Shown here piece after piece: positions 25,998 to 33,809 of a stretch of 64,000 nucleotides of DNA. The translations under genes and the position numbers were made by a program. Source of the DNA: Nocardiopsis sp. TSRI0078 (GTDB lineage: Bacteria; Actinomycetota; Actinomycetes; Streptosporangiales; Streptosporangiaceae); the NCBI RefSeq assembly GCF_001905145.1, contig NZ_LWLB01000012.1:124001-188000 (forward strand). The letters are read 5' to 3'. The stretch's first letter is position 1; every line of letters begins with the position of its first letter. The notes beneath the pieces are model-generated. The model saw nothing but the letters and a program-made list of their open reading frames with translations. It had not been told where the DNA came from and searched no databases.

Positions 25998-27434
25998 TCA
26001 GACCCGGACGTACTCGATACCGGAGAGCTCGCACAGGACCCTCCAGTCCTCGGCGCGGGCTCCGGTGTTCATGACCATGTGGTGGGTGCCGCCCGCGCGG
26101 AGCCAGGAGTCCATGCACGCCCGCACGCCCGTCTCGGGGCGGAACTGTCCGTAGGGCATCTCCAGGGACGGCAGTTCGGGCGCGTCGACGACCTCGCCCT
26201 CGGCCACGACCAGTCGGAACTCCTCACCGCCGAGGGCGACCAGGGAGGCCAGGGTGGCCGGACCCGGCCGGTAGCGGAAGAGGATGGTGGGCGGGTCGGC
26301 CAGACCGCCGATGCCCAGCGGGCGCTTGATCAGCCGGACGGGCTCGTCCTCGCGCGCGACCCTCCAGTTGCCCTCGCCCATGTGGCTCATGAGGATGGAG
26401 TCGCTGGGGAAGTCCATCGCGTACATCTCGGTGAAGTGGCCGTCTCCGGCGAGCTGGTGGCCCGCGTAGACGACCGAGGCGGCCAGGACGTCGCCCTCCC
26501 CGGCGAACCCGTACCCCTTGGCCATCAGGGTGGAGGCGGCGGCCATCGGCAGCCGGGCGAAGCGTCCGTCCTCCCCGATCGCGTCGAAGTGGGTGGAGTA
26601 GGCCCCGCAGCCCGTCTCCTCCAGCAGCCGTTCGATGCCCAGCTGCATGCGGGCGTGGTCGACGCGCTCCTCCTTGGACAGGCGCCCGTCCACCTCCAGG
26701 GCCGTGTCCTCCCAGTCCATGAGGCCGCGGACCGCGTCCTCGGGCAGGTCGGCCATCGTCCGGTGCAGTGCGCCCGGTGCGATGACGTGGACCTCGGGGC
26801 CGAGCTTGCGCAGCAGTGCGGTCTCGTCCACCCGGGCGTCGCCCATGCCGTTCATCGGGTAGCCGAACACGCCGACCCGGAGGGAGCGCAGCGCGCTGAC
26901 GGCGCGCGCCGCGCGGGCCCAGCGGTCCACGCGCGCGGCGAACTCCGGGCTCTGCCACTCGCCGGTGATGACGTCGAAGGACAGGCCGGCGCGCACCATG
27001 GCGTTGGCGGTGTCCTGGGCCCCGTGGATGCCCTGGTTGTAGGTCATGTCGTCCATGTCCCAGGAGGGGCTGACCGCGGGGTCGGGCTGGATGTTGGCCA
27101 GCGCGACGGGCAGCCTCATCCGGCTGAACATCCGTGTGACGCGCAGGGAGGGTCCGTAGGTGAGCATGACGACGAGGACCCCGTCGAGGCCGTCGGCCTC
27201 GAACGCGCGCATCGCCTCCTCGGCGTCGGCGCGGCCGCGCACCGGCGGGCTGACGGTCCACTCGGCGACGCCGGAGAGCTTCTCGGCGACCCGGGAGGCG
27301 TAGGCCGCCTGGTGTTCGGTGATGCCGGGGATCATGTCGTCGTAGAGGGGCTGCATGATGCCGAGCAGGCCGATGCGGGGTTTGCGCGTCTGCACCGGCG
27401 GGTGCTCGGTGGGCGGGGGTGTGGGTACGGGCAC
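25998..27434 (-). CDS. araA: L-arabinose isomerase (divergent clade)
   Basis: The 478-residue protein converts L-arabinose to L-ribulose. Although divergent at the N-terminus, it keeps the metal-site motifs of the family: GYGFAGEGD (Glu), FTEMYAMDF (Glu), LMSHMGEGNW (His) and GGTHHMVMN (His), as well as HLGIGG-like RPLGIGGLADP. Its place beside araD and araB supports the assignment; an L-fucose-isomerase-like activity is the main alternative. GTG at 27434 has GGGAG about ten bases upstream. Its start follows araD by 23 bases. Confidence 0.85.
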   Translation of the reverse strand: MPVPTPPPTEHPPVQTRKPRIGLLGIMQPLYDDMIPGITEHQAAYASRVAEKLSGVAEWTVSPPVRGRADAEEAMRAFEADGLDGVLVVMLTYGPSLRVTRMFSRMRLPVALANIQPDPAVSPSWDMDDMTYNQGIHGAQDTANAMVRAGLSFDVITGEWQSPEFAARVDRWARAARAVSALRSLRVGVFGYPMNGMGDARVDETALLRKLGPEVHVIAPGALHRTMADLPEDAVRGLMDWEDTALEVDGRLSKEERVDHARMQLGIERLLEETGCGAYSTHFDAIGEDGRFARLPMAAASTLMAKGYGFAGEGDVLAASVVYAGHQLAGDGHFTEMYAMDFPSDSILMSHMGEGNWRVAREDEPVRLIKRPLGIGGLADPPTILFRYRPGPATLASLVALGGEEFRLVVAEGEVVDAPELPSLEMPYGQFRPETGVRACMDSWLRAGGTHHMVMNTGARAEDWRVLCELSGIEYVRV

Positions 27435-27457
27435 TGTGACTGTGCTCCCTTGCTTCC

Positions 27458-28150
27458 TTATTGGCCGTAGACGTTCTGGTAGCGGTCGTGGAGCGCGTCG
27501 ATGTGCTCCTGCGGAAGGCGGTGGAGGGGCCCGCCCTGGCGGGCGATGTGGACCGTGTGGGCGACGTCCTCGCACATCACGGCGGCCTTGACCGCCGCCT
27601 TGGCGTTCCCGCCGACGGTGAACACGCCGTGGCCGCGCATGAGGACGGCGGGCGAGCGGTGGCCGTCGAGGGTGGCGACCACCCCCCTGCCGATGTCGTC
27701 GCCTCCGATGAGGGCGAACGGGCCGACGGGGATGTCGCCGCCGAACTCGTCGGCCATCGCGGTGATGGCGCAGGGGATGGCCTCGCCGCGCGCGGCCCAG
27801 GCGGTGGCGTAGGGGCTGTGCGTGTGCACGACGCCGCCGACGTCGGGGCGGGCGCGGTAGATGTGGGCGTGGGCGGCGGTGTCGCTGGAGGGCTTGTGCC
27901 GCCCCTCGACGACCCGGCCGTCCAGGTCGCAGACGACCATGTCCTCCGGGGAGAGGTCGTCGTAGGAGACGCCGCTGGGCTTGATCACCATCAGGTCGGC
28001 GCCGGGGACGCGGGCGGAGACGTTGCCGCTCGTCCAGGTGACCAGGTTCCACCGGGTGAGCTCGGCGTGCAGGGCGCACACGTGGGCGCGCAGGCGCTCC
28101 ACCTCGTCGCGGTGCCTCCCGGGAACCGCCGGGGACGTGTCGGTGGTCAT
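27458..28150 (-). CDS. araD: L-ribulose-5-phosphate 4-epimerase
   Basis: The 230-residue class II aldolase-fold protein makes D-xylulose 5-phosphate from L-ribulose 5-phosphate. It has the substrate and zinc motifs TSGNVSARV, IKPSGVSYDDLSPEDMVVCDLDG, HAHIYRARPDVGGVVHTHSPYATAWA (two zinc histidines) and LMRGHGVFTVG. Length is standard. The ATG overlaps the araB stop (ATGA), so the two are coupled. Confidence 0.94.
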   Translation of the reverse strand: MTTDTSPAVPGRHRDEVERLRAHVCALHAELTRWNLVTWTSGNVSARVPGADLMVIKPSGVSYDDLSPEDMVVCDLDGRVVEGRHKPSSDTAAHAHIYRARPDVGGVVHTHSPYATAWAARGEAIPCAITAMADEFGGDIPVGPFALIGGDDIGRGVVATLDGHRSPAVLMRGHGVFTVGGNAKAAVKAAVMCEDVAHTVHIARQGGPLHRLPQEHIDALHDRYQNVYGQ

Positions 28151-29868
28151 CGGTCTCCCTTCTCGGTGCCGTCTGCGGCGGCGGTCAGGACGGAGTTGCG
28201 TAGGGCCCGCAGGCGGTGCAGGCTCCGGCTGCCGCCCCGGCCGAAGTGGTCGTGGAGTTCGGTGTAGACCTCGTAGAGCTCGTCGTAGGCCGCGGTCCTG
28301 GCCGGGTCGGGATCGACGGTCCCCTCGCGGACCCGGCCCATGGCGGCCGAGGCCGCGTGGATGTCGGGGTGGGCGCCCGCGGCGACGGCGGCGTGGATGG
28401 CGGCCCCGACGGCGCAGCCGTGTTCGGAGGCCACGATCTTCAGGGGGCGGCCGAGCACGTCGGCGTAGACCTGGAGGACGAAGGGGTTGCGGACCATGCC
28501 GCCGCCGATGGTGATGTCCTCCACCGGCACCCCGGAGGAGGCGAAGGCCTCGACGATCGTGCGGGTGCCGAAGGCGGTGGCCTCGACCAGGGCCCGGTAG
28601 ACCTCCTCGGGCCTGGTGGCCAGGGTCATGCCGACGAGGACGCCGGACAGGTCGTGGTCGACCAGGACCGAGCGGTTGCCGCTGTGCCAGTCCAGGGCGA
28701 CGAGGCCGTGCCCGCCCACCGGCGCCCCCGCGGCCTTGTCGGAGAGCAGTTCGTGGAGGGACAGGCCGCGCTCGCGCGCCTCCTCGTGGTAGGCGGGGGG
28801 CACGTAGGACCCGGCGAACCAGCCGAAGATGTCACCGACGCCGCTCTGGCCCGCCTCGTAGCCCCACGTCCCGGGGGTGATGCCGCCGTGGGCCAGGCCG
28901 CACATGCCGGGCACCTCGGCCAGGACGTCGGAGTTCATGACGTGGCAGGTGCTGGTGCCCATGATGGCGAGCATCCGCCCGGGGCCGGTGGTCCGCGCGG
29001 TGGCGGCGGTGACGTGCGCGTCGATGTTGCCGACGGCGACGGGGACGCCCTCGGGCAGGCCGGTCCAGCCCGCGGCCTCGGCGGTGAGGGAGCCCGCGCG
29101 CTCGCCGAGCTGGGACAGGGGGTGTTCGAGCTTGTCCCGCACGAAGTCGGTGAAGCGGGGGTCGAGCGCGGCCAGGAAGTCCGTCGAGGGCCAGACGCCG
29201 TCCTGGTGGATGCCCTTGTACCCGGCGGTGGCGACGTTGCGGGTCTCCCGCCCGCACAGCTGCCAGACGATCCAGTCGGCGCCCTCGATCCAGCGTTCGG
29301 TGCGCCCGTAGGTCTCCGGATCGTCGCGCAGGACCTGGAGCGCCTTGGCGAACTGCCACTCGGAGGAGATCTTCCCGCCGTAGCGCGCCAGCCACTTCTC
29401 CCCGCGCTCGGCGGCCAGGGCGTTGATCTCGTCGGCCTCGGGCTGGGCGGCGTGGTGGCGCCACAGCTTGGGCCAGGCGTGCGGGCGCCGGGACAGGTCG
29501 GGGAGCTCGCACAGGGGGGTGCCGTCCGCGGTCACCGGCATGACCGTGCAGGAGGTGAAGTCGGTGCCGATACCGATGACCTGACCGGGTGAGGCTCCGG
29601 AGGCGCGCAGGGCCTCGGGGACGGCGGTGCGCAGGACCTCGCGGTAGTCCTCGGGGCACTGGAGCGCGGTCTCCGGCTCCAGGGGGTCCTCGGATGCGGG
29701 CAGGCGGTCCGTGATGACGCCGTGCCGGTAGGCGTGGGCGGCGGAGCCGAGTTCGGCGCCGTCGCGGACCCGGACCACGACGGCGCGGCCGGAGAGGGTC
29801 CCGAAGTCGACTCCGATGACCACCGGGTCGGACGGAGGTGAGTTGTTAGCGTTCACATTCTGGCCCAA
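28147..29868 (-). CDS. araB: Ribulokinase
   Basis: The 573-residue FGGY-family kinase phosphorylates L-ribulose. It has VVIGVDFGTLSGRAVVVR at the N-terminus, GIGTDFTSCTVMP, KLWRHHAAQPEADEIN, GNIDAHVTAATARTTGPGRMLAIMGTSTCH, and IGGGMVRNPFVLQVYADVLGRPL near the C-terminus, which are characteristic of AraB rather than xylulokinase. TTG at 29868 is chosen because GGAAGGA lies at ideal distance; a GTG at 29856 and a GTG at 29823 lack such a site. With the TTG start, a LacI-type operator (29844-29857) falls in codons 4-9. Confidence 0.93.
   Translation of the reverse strand: MGQNVNANNSPPSDPVVIGVDFGTLSGRAVVVRVRDGAELGSAAHAYRHGVITDRLPASEDPLEPETALQCPEDYREVLRTAVPEALRASGASPGQVIGIGTDFTSCTVMPVTADGTPLCELPDLSRRPHAWPKLWRHHAAQPEADEINALAAERGEKWLARYGGKISSEWQFAKALQVLRDDPETYGRTERWIEGADWIVWQLCGRETRNVATAGYKGIHQDGVWPSTDFLAALDPRFTDFVRDKLEHPLSQLGERAGSLTAEAAGWTGLPEGVPVAVGNIDAHVTAATARTTGPGRMLAIMGTSTCHVMNSDVLAEVPGMCGLAHGGITPGTWGYEAGQSGVGDIFGWFAGSYVPPAYHEEARERGLSLHELLSDKAAGAPVGGHGLVALDWHSGNRSVLVDHDLSGVLVGMTLATRPEEVYRALVEATAFGTRTIVEAFASSGVPVEDITIGGGMVRNPFVLQVYADVLGRPLKIVASEHGCAVGAAIHAAVAAGAHPDIHAASAAMGRVREGTVDPDPARTAAYDELYEVYTELHDHFGRGGSRSLHRLRALRNSVLTAAADGTEKGDR
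29844..29857. promoter_or_regulatory. LacI-type operator in the 5' end of araB
   Basis: TGTTAGCGTTCACA is a 14-bp near-palindrome with central CG. It matches the site before lacI (TGTTAACGCTCACA) at 12 of 14 positions, and its reverse complement matches just as well. It is the probable binding site of the adjacent LacI-family regulator. Confidence 0.7.
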
Positions 29869-29949
29869 GGGGAGTCCTTCCAGGAGGGGTGGACAGGGGC
29901 GGGAGGGACGGGAAGGGGGCGGGGGACGGGCGCGGACGGGGTCAGGGGG

Positions 29950-30996
29950 TCACGGCGGCGGGGGTCCGCTGCTGCCCCGGACCCGCAGCCGCGCCGGAAC
30001 GACCCTGCGCTCGGTCGCGGAGGGGCCCGGCGAACCGTTCCGTTCGGTTCCGATCTCGCCGAGCAGCAGCGCCAGACTCTCCTTGCCCACCTGGGCGAAG
30101 TCCTGGAAGACGGTGGTCAGGGAGGGGGTGAGGAACTCGGCCTCGGGCACGTCGTCGAAGCCGACCACGCTGACGTCCCCGGGCACGCGCAGCCCCGCCT
30201 CGTGCAGGGCGCGCAGTACCCCTATGGCCATCTGGTCGTTGCCCACGAAGATCGCCGTGACGCGCTCCCCCTCGGCCCGCCGGGCCACCAGCGAGCGCCC
30301 CAGCGCGTAGCCCGACCGGGGGCTCCAGTCGCCCTGGAGCGGTTCGGGGGCCGGCGCGCCGGCCTCCTCCAGCGCCCGCCGCCAGCCGACCACCCGGGCC
30401 TCCGACTCCAGCCACAGGGGGTCGCCCTCGATGTGGTGGACGGTCGTGTGTCCGAGCTCCAGCAGGTGGCGGACGGCGTCGTGGGCGCCCTGGACCTGGT
30501 CGACGCAGACGACGGGAAGACCCGACCCCTCGCCGCCCTCGACCGCGACCAGGGGGTGGGGGCCGGGCAGCGCGGCCAGGGCATCGACCAGGCTGCGCTG
30601 GGGGGCGATCGCGACGCAGCCCTCGACCGACTGCTGGACCAGGTACTCGGCGGCCGCGACGATCCCGTCGGGCGACACGTCGTCGAGGCTGACCATGCTC
30701 AGGAAGTAGCCCGCCTCGCGCGCCGCGCGCTCGATCCCCGACAGGGTCTGGGCCGGACCGAAGAGCGTGGTGTCGAAGGCGATGACGCCGAGCACGTTGG
30801 TGCGGCGGGTGACCAGGGCGCGCGCGGTGGAGTTGCGGTGGTAGCCGAGCTCCTCGATCGCGCGCCGGACCCGGAGCACCGTCTCCTCGCGGACGTTGGG
30901 GTGGCCGTTGACGACCCGCGAGACCGTCTGGTGGGAGACGCCGGCCAACCGGGCCACGTCCGCCATGACGGGGGTACGGCCACCTGGTGGATTCAC
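29950..30996 (-). CDS. LacI-family regulator of the arabinose locus
   Basis: The 348-residue protein has the N-terminal LacI helix-turn-helix VMADVARLAGVSHQTVSRVVNGHPNVREETVLRV with hinge YHRNSTARAL, followed by a sugar-binding core (VLGVIAFDT, VGNDQMAIGVLRALHEAGLRVPGDVSVVGFDD). GTG at 30996 has GGAGG ten bases upstream. It lies in the same direction as araB, 81 bases away. Two matching operators, upstream of itself and at the start of araB, suggest autoregulation plus repression of the araBDA and transport genes, relieved by arabinose or a derivative (inferred). Confidence 0.9.
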   Translation of the reverse strand: MNPPGGRTPVMADVARLAGVSHQTVSRVVNGHPNVREETVLRVRRAIEELGYHRNSTARALVTRRTNVLGVIAFDTTLFGPAQTLSGIERAAREAGYFLSMVSLDDVSPDGIVAAAEYLVQQSVEGCVAIAPQRSLVDALAALPGPHPLVAVEGGEGSGLPVVCVDQVQGAHDAVRHLLELGHTTVHHIEGDPLWLESEARVVGWRRALEEAGAPAPEPLQGDWSPRSGYALGRSLVARRAEGERVTAIFVGNDQMAIGVLRALHEAGLRVPGDVSVVGFDDVPEAEFLTPSLTTVFQDFAQVGKESLALLLGEIGTERNGSPGPSATERRVVPARLRVRGSSGPPPP

Positions 30997-31049
30997 CTGA
31001 ACGACACCTCCGGGCCATGAGGGGGAAACACCTGTGATGTGAGCAACAG

Positions 31050-31063
31050 TGTTAACGCTCACA
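31050..31063. promoter_or_regulatory. LacI-type operator upstream of lacI
   Basis: TGTTAACGCTCACA, a near-palindrome with central CG, 54 bases before the lacI GTG. It matches the araB site. Surrounding GATGTGAGCAACAG is AT-richer, consistent with an overlapping promoter. Confidence 0.7.
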
Positions 31064-31111
31064 TGGAGGAAGTCAACCCCTCGTTCCCAATCGTGAGGAA
31101 CCGTTTCCGCC

Positions 31112-32362
31112 TCAGCCCACCAGGCGGGCGTGCAGGGAGGTCGCGGAGGTGTCGGTGAGCGAGGCGACCTGGTCGATCACCACGCGCAGCGCCGCGGTGT
31201 CGTCCCCGGCCTCGGCGAAGGCCGCGCGGAACTGCGGGTCCAGGCCCTCGGGGGCGTTCTTCCACAGGGCGCCGACCAGTTCGGCGATCAGGCGGCGCTC
31301 CTCGGCCTGGTAGGCCAGCGCCTCCTCGCGCGAGAGCACGAAGTGGGCGGCGACCGCCTTGAGCAGGGCGCACTCCAGCAGGGGGCGGCGGGGCACGATG
31401 AGGTCGGCGCCGTAGCGGGTGAGCCGACCGGGGCCGTACGCGGCGCGGGTGGCCTCCTCGGCGGCCCGGCAGAAGCGGCCGATGAGCTCGCTGGTGAGGT
31501 TCTTGAGGGCGGCGAGGGAGGGCAGGTCCCCGGTGAACGCGCGGGGCCAGACGGGGTCGGCGACCAGGTCGGTGAACACCTCGTCGAGCTCGGCGGCCTC
31601 GGCGTCGCAGTAGTGGGCGGCGGCGATGCGGACGATCTCGGCGCGCTCGGCGCTGCCGTGCAGGGCGGACGGGTCCACCAACCCGGCGTGCAGGGCGTCC
31701 TCGACGTCGTGGACGGAGTAGGCGACGTCGTCGGCCCAGTCCATGACCTGGGCCTCGAAGCAGGTGCGGCCCTGGGGCGCGTCCCTGCGCAGCCAGGTGA
31801 ACACCCCGATGTCGTCGGGGTAGCAGTTGAACTTGCGGGTGTGGCCGCCCTCTCCCCTGCGCCAGGGGTACTTGACGGTGGCGTCGAGGGTGGCGCGGGT
31901 GAGGTTGAGCCCGGCGCTGCGCCCGTCGGGTTCGATGACCTTGCCCTCCAGCCGCACGAGCAGGCGCAGGCTCTGGGCGTTGCCCTCGAACCCGCCGCAG
32001 TCGGCGGCGGCCTCGTCCAGCGCGCGTTCGCCGTTGTGGCCGAAGGGCGGGTGGCCGAGGTCGTGGGAGAGGCATGCGGCCTCCACCAGGTCGGGGTCGC
32101 AGCCCAGGGCCTGGCCGAGTTCGCGGCCGATCTGGGCGCACTCCAGGGAGTGGGTGAGGCGGGTGCGCGGGAAGTCGCTCACGCCGGGCTGGACCACCTG
32201 GGTCTTGGCGGCCAGGCGGCGCAGGGCGGCGCTGTGCAGGACCCGGGCGCGGTCGCGCTCGAAGGGGTCGCGGGCCCGGTTCTTGCGGTTCTCGCGCGCC
32301 CGGCGCTCGGTGTCCTGCGGCGTGTAGCCGGGGGCTCCGCCCTCGCGGGGGTTGTTCCTCAT
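31112..32362 (-). CDS. dgt: Deoxyguanosinetriphosphate triphosphohydrolase-like protein
   Basis: The 416-residue HD-domain protein hydrolyses dGTP or other dNTPs to nucleoside and triphosphate. The metal-binding series is present: [16 protein letters not shown], the HD pair in [16 protein letters not shown], and a later [17 protein letters not shown]. The start [21 protein letters not shown] is normal for the actinobacterial clade. It stands between lacI and the YdcF-type gene, all on the same strand, with only short gaps. Confidence 0.94.
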   Translation of the reverse strand: MRNNPREGGAPGYTPQDTERRARENRKNRARDPFERDRARVLHSAALRRLAAKTQVVQPGVSDFPRTRLTHSLECAQIGRELGQALGCDPDLVEAACLSHDLGHPPFGHNGERALDEAAADCGGFEGNAQSLRLLVRLEGKVIEPDGRSAGLNLTRATLDATVKYPWRRGEGGHTRKFNCYPDDIGVFTWLRRDAPQGRTCFEAQVMDWADDVAYSVHDVEDALHAGLVDPSALHGSAERAEIVRIAAAHYCDAEAAELDEVFTDLVADPVWPRAFTGDLPSLAALKNLTSELIGRFCRAAEEATRAAYGPGRLTRYGADLIVPRRPLLECALLKAVAAHFVLSREEALAYQAEERRLIAELVGALWKNAPEGLDPQFRAAFAEAGDDTAALRVVIDQVASLTDTSATSLHARLVG

Positions 32363-32412
32363 CGTCTGCGACCCTACTTCCCAGCAGCGACAACACGTGC
32401 CGTCCGCGCTGG

Positions 32413-33474
32413 TCAGGCGGCGTTGACGTCGATCTCGCTGCTGTCGTTGAAGATCCAGTAGTACCAGAGCGCGGCGGTCTCCCTGGTGATGTACCAGAGC
32501 TGGGTGCGCCGCTCGATGACCGCGGGACCCGAGCGCGAGGGCGAGGTGCCCGCCTCGATGCCGTGGTCGGCGGCCATCTGCTCGGACCGCAGGCTGTGCC
32601 AGGGGTCCGAGACGAGGATGGCGCTGTCCCAGGCGTGCTCCTCGAAGACGAGCGAGACGGCCTGGATGCTCTGGAGCGTGTCGCGCCCCTCCTCCACGGC
32701 GATGATCTGGTCGGCGGGGACGCCCACCTCGATCAGCCAGGCGCGCCCCGACGCCGCCTCGGTGAAGTTGTCGGCGGGCTGCTTGCCTCCGACGGTGACG
32801 ATGACGGGCGCGACGCCCTCCAGGTAGAGGACCTGGGCGTGCCGCAGCCGGGCCTCGAAGACGGGCGAGGGGACGCCGTTGTACTGGCTGGCGCCGAGCA
32901 CGACGATGGCGTCGGAGGGGGTGCGGTCGTCCTGGCGGGCGGTGTACCAGACCCAGCCCCAGGTGGCGGGCGGCAGGGCCAGGACGGTGAGCAGCAGGAG
33001 GGTGACCAGCCAGCGCAGGCGGAAGCGGCGCCTCCTGCGGCGGGGCCGGCGAGGCGGCCTGGGCGGCTCGGGGCGGGCGCCGCGGGGTTCGGGCTCCGGG
33101 GCGGGCGGGAGGTCCTCATCGGGCAGGTCCGGCGCCGTGGGGCGCAGGGCCCGGCCCCGGCCGGGGGGCCGGTCCCGGACGAAGCGCCGGGTGAAGGCGG
33201 CGCCGCCGGGTGCGTCGCGTGCGGCGGCGCCCCGGGTGAACTCACTGGTCCGGACCGCGTCGGCGGGCGCCGGGAGCTCCTCGCGCCGGAACTGCCGGGT
33301 GGCCTCGCTGTCGGGGTCGCGGGAGAACTCGCGGGTGCCGTCGGCGCCGTCGGCGCCGGGGACGGGGGTGAGGGCCTCGCGGATGAAGACCCGGGTGGCC
33401 TCGTCGTCGGGAGAGGAGGCGGTGGCGGGATCCTCCCACGGCTCCTCGCCGCGGCCGTCGTTCGCCGTTCGCAC
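32413..33474 (-). CDS. YdcF/SanA-type (DUF218) membrane protein with repeated TxxFxR motifs
   Basis: The 353-residue product has a long charged N-terminal region (1-140), a membrane segment near residues 147-170 ([20 protein letters not shown]) and an extracellular DUF218 domain ([45 protein letters not shown]). DUF218 proteins are linked to envelope integrity but lack a firm biochemical role. The cytoplasmic part carries five copies of T-[RS]-x-F-x-R at residues 27-32, 47-52, 59-64, 76-81 and 95-100 (TRVFIR, TREFSR, TRQFRR, TSEFTR, TRRFVR). GTG at 33474 has GGAGG eight bases upstream. Confidence 0.85.
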   Translation of the reverse strand: MRTANDGRGEEPWEDPATASSPDDEATRVFIREALTPVPGADGADGTREFSRDPDSEATRQFRREELPAPADAVRTSEFTRGAAARDAPGGAAFTRRFVRDRPPGRGRALRPTAPDLPDEDLPPAPEPEPRGARPEPPRPPRRPRRRRRRFRLRWLVTLLLLTVLALPPATWGWVWYTARQDDRTPSDAIVVLGASQYNGVPSPVFEARLRHAQVLYLEGVAPVIVTVGGKQPADNFTEAASGRAWLIEVGVPADQIIAVEEGRDTLQSIQAVSLVFEEHAWDSAILVSDPWHSLRSEQMAADHGIEAGTSPSRSGPAVIERRTQLWYITRETAALWYYWIFNDSSEIDVNAA

Positions 33475-33759
33475 CGGCTCACCTCCGCACAAATCTTCGG
33501 TCGGGGACGTGCACCCCCACTGGGACGGCCTCCGCCCGCCGCTGGTTCGCAGCGGTCTCGGCCGAGGGGACCGTGGCGGAGGTGGTGTCGGCGCGCCGCC
33601 GTCACCGCGTGTGGGGAGGCTTGCGGGAAACGGTGGCCCTTCTGGCGGCCAGAATACATCACGGACAGGTCACGGCTGTTGTGCGCCGTGACCGCCGACC
33701 GGGATGAGTCTAGAGCTTCTCGCGTGTGCTCCCGCACGTGCACCGGATCCCTGTACGAA
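33475..33759. other. Intergenic between ppdK and the YdcF-type gene
   Basis: No gene seen in about 285 bases. It contains a perfect 9-bp inverted repeat, GGTCACGGC (33668-33676) and GCCGTGACC (33685-33693), next to AT-rich AATACATC, which may mark the promoter or operator of the YdcF-type gene on the minus strand. Confidence 0.5.
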
Positions 33760-33794
33760 CCCGGACGCGGTGGCCGGGAGCCACCGCGTCCGGG
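33760..33794 (-). terminator. Terminator after ppdK
   Basis: CCCGGACGCGGTGGC (33760-33774) pairs perfectly with GCCACCGCGTCCGGG (33780-33794) around a five-base loop, 15 bases beyond the ppdK stop. Confidence 0.88.
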
Positions 33795-33809
33795 CCGCGT
33801 CCGGATCGG

